Assembly: GCF_030272615.1 (NCBI RefSeq)
Contig: NC_081407.1
Location: 434,534,730 to 434,598,729 of the forward strand
DNA: 64,000 nucleotides
Origin: Cryptomeria japonica
Lineage: Eukaryota; Streptophyta; Pinopsida; Cupressales; Cupressaceae
Reading direction: 5' to 3'
A model generated the notes under the pieces. The model saw only the letters and a program-made list of their open reading frames with translations. It was not told the origin of the DNA and did not search any database. Made by a program: the position numbers and the translations under genes. Positions 61,954 to 64,000 of the stretch are shown here, piece after piece. How positions within the stretch are numbered: the first letter of the stretch is position 1; every line of letters starts with the position of its first letter.

Positions 61954-62580
61954 AAATTCTTATACCTTTAATTCTAATGTATGTTCTCAGATATGAGTTT
62001 TTATGCAATTTAAAGTTCAAATTTACATTTACAAGTTTAATTTCCAAGTGAATTTTAAAAATTTAGAGGTTAAATTCACCAAAACACTAATTTTTAAATT
62101 CTAAAATTGAGCTCGTGGATTGTTTAAATTGGATTAATTGTTTCAAATATGATTTAGAAACATTTCAAAATTCAAATTCAAATTCATAGATCTCATTCTA
62201 ATCAAATTATATAAATTTAGAGGTTTAATTCATAAAAACCCTAATTATTTTGGTTAATTTGATATGTGGGTTGCTTCATTCTTTCACATCAATTTTCAGA
62301 TCTAATTTTAAAGCATTCATTATGGAATTTAATAAATATGATTTATTTTCTATTCCACATATGATTACCTTTATTTTCACTTATATTTATCAAAATCATG
62401 TTGGATAATGGCTTCTTCCATTTCATATTGCTTCTTTTCATTCATAGCACTTTGGCATATTGTGTTGTTAGAGTTTCAAAATTTGTTCCTTTCAATCAAT
62501 TTGATCTCAAAGATTTCATTTATAGTGGATGTTGTTTTATGGTGATGTTTTTAGGAAAGTTCATATATAGAACACCTCAA
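61954..62580 (+). other. Non-coding leader of element C
   Basis: AT-rich text with repeated AAATTTAGAGGTT(AAATT) phrases near 62,060 and 62,214. No gene recognised. Confidence 0.45.
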
Positions 62581-63900
62581 AGCTTTTGTAGATCCCAATT
62601 CTAGAGCTGCTAATGGAAAACCTAATACTTGTACCTTTCCTAGGATATCTAAGATGAATGAAGAAAGAGATAATACTCTTATCAATAATCTCTCTAATGG
62701 AGAGAAAGCATTGAATAGCAACATGGACCCATCTTCTTCTCATACACACACGCTAGCGCAAGGGGGCAAGATCAAAATATTGGTGTTTCTATCTCTCTAG
62801 ATCCTCCTTATTCTCCTAGAGCCTATCTTAATCATGAAAACATTTTTAGAGAAGATGATGTTATGCATTTCATTCATGATCTCTCTCCCCACATAACATT
62901 AAGTAAAGATTAAGCCTTATATGATAAGGATGTTCCTTCCCAATTTGCCAAAGAGGATATGCATAATGAAATAAAGGAAAATCCTCCTCCACAAGATATT
63001 CCTTATTCATCTACTAATCCCTTTGTTCCTTCTAAACATTCTTACACTACAAACTTCAAATAAATTTATTATAATGTTCCCCTACCTTATCAATTAAAAT
63101 ATTCTTATAGGAGTGGCTTTAACAAAATATCAAAACAAGGTTTTAGAGGACGAGGACTTGGAAATTTTGAACAAGGAATTAGAGCCCCTATAAACCCTCC
63201 TACAGAAATTAGTACAGAAGGCCTAGGAAATGATAATAAATCTCCTATGGATGACCTCCTTAGGATTCAAGACTTCAAATACCATGTTGCAAGACAACAA
63301 GCCATTCATTCCCTTAAAAGTGATTCTTCTTCAAAAACTCCTTTTTGTTCATTTTCATCAAACTCGTGATCATCATGCTAATGATTGTCCTGATTTTCAG
63401 AATACAATGAAAGGACTTATTGATAGTGGCAAAGTTAAAATCATTGATGATAATCCTTCTTCTTCTAATAATCCTACACCTATTGATGATCATGAACAAT
63501 TAGCAACTAGAACCTTTTGGAAATTGAAGTATGACAGGTGTTGTTTTTCCCTTTGTAAAGTTTGGCACTAAGCATAAAGAAGGTAGTGGACATTGTCTTT
63601 TTCATCATGGTGGTTCTCATTCTCTTGGAAAGTGTAAAGCATTTAAAGAATTTGTTCAATAACAATACAATCTTACTCGTATATGTCTTTCAATGCTCTC
63701 TTTCTAGGTGAAAAGGTAGTGCCTTATCACTCCTCTCACCTTCATGTTTCTCCTCACCCTATGACACAAGTAGTTAACTTAACTAGGGGATATTTATCAT
63801 TAGAGGTGGTTCTTTTTCAATTTCAAATATATATGGGTAGCAACTTGATTCTCTTTTACCTCTATCCTATCTCTCATATTTAAAGTTTCACCATTTCCTT
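62581..63900 (+). pseudogene. Gag-like remnant of element C
   Basis: Asn/Ser/Pro-rich frames broken by stops and shifts. Two stretches look like Ty3 Gag zinc-binding segments: HFHQTRDHHANDCPDFQNTMKGLIDSGKVKI (about 63,350-63,450, here cited by position) parallels the CDYHRNKGHQMNDC region of the complete Ty3 element, and HCLFHHGGSHSLGKCKAF (about 63,590-63,650) is a second Cys/His cluster. A GFRGRGLGNF segment (about 63,140) is RGG-like. The pol region would lie beyond the window. Confidence 0.55.
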
Positions 63901-64000
63901 TATGGATTGAATTCTTATAACTTTATGTCCTTTCTTTCACAGAGTTATCCTTCATGTGAATGCATGTGTGTTACTTGGTTAGGACTTATTATTTTTTTTA

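Overview
The window looks like intergenic DNA of a land plant with a large, repeat-rich genome. It is AT-rich, has no recognisable single-copy host gene, and is filled with nested plant-type retrotransposons: Tat-like Ty3/gypsy, TNT1/Tork-like Ty1/copia, an L1-type LINE with a C-terminal RNase H, a TRIM-like element and a SINE-like retroposon. A gymnosperm fits this style best, but the sequence does not prove the taxon.

Layout. 1-3.5 kb: 3' ends of two decayed LTR elements (LTR A at 1113, LTR B at 2761, each preceded by a polypurine tract), with a degenerate minisatellite between them. 3.5-12 kb: unassigned DNA, including a short-motif array at 6.5-7.1 kb. 12,061-15,468: a small non-autonomous element on the minus strand with the unusual form LTR-internal-LTR-internal-LTR, between 5-bp target duplications. 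15.5-22 kb: mostly unassigned, with a SINE-like retroposon at 20,684-20,969 inside a perfect 12-bp duplication. 22.0-23.45 kb: 3' part of a decayed minus-strand LINE.

24,834-42,992 holds a complete, young-looking Tat-type Ty3 element. It has 1.43 and 1.49 kb LTRs, target duplications, PBS and PPT. One unbroken gag-pol frame carries seven in-frame stops and includes protease, a G-patch, RT, RNase H, a second RNase H and integrase. An antisense, apparently spliced plant-mobile-domain (PMD) gene lies between pol and the 3' LTR. TAGCGC motif arrays sit in the sense leader and, in opposite genomic orientation, in the intron of the antisense gene. Each array is therefore in the same orientation and place relative to its own promoter.

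43.1-60.7 kb is the 3' end of an older, related Ty3 element on the minus strand. It has its own antisense PMD gene (on the plus strand) at about the same distance from its LTR. It is split by a 9.3 kb LINE (43,547-52,842, 20-bp duplications), which carries an extra 213-codon ORF of unknown function, and by a complete copia element (53,239-58,269, AAAAA duplications). From 60,759 another LTR element begins and runs off the window with gag remnants.

No gene here looks like an intact host gene. The most interesting signals are the conserved antisense PMD arrangement with its motif arrays, the extra LINE ORF and the three-LTR miniature element. Domain calls come from motifs read by eye. Coordinates of decayed edges are approximate where stated.
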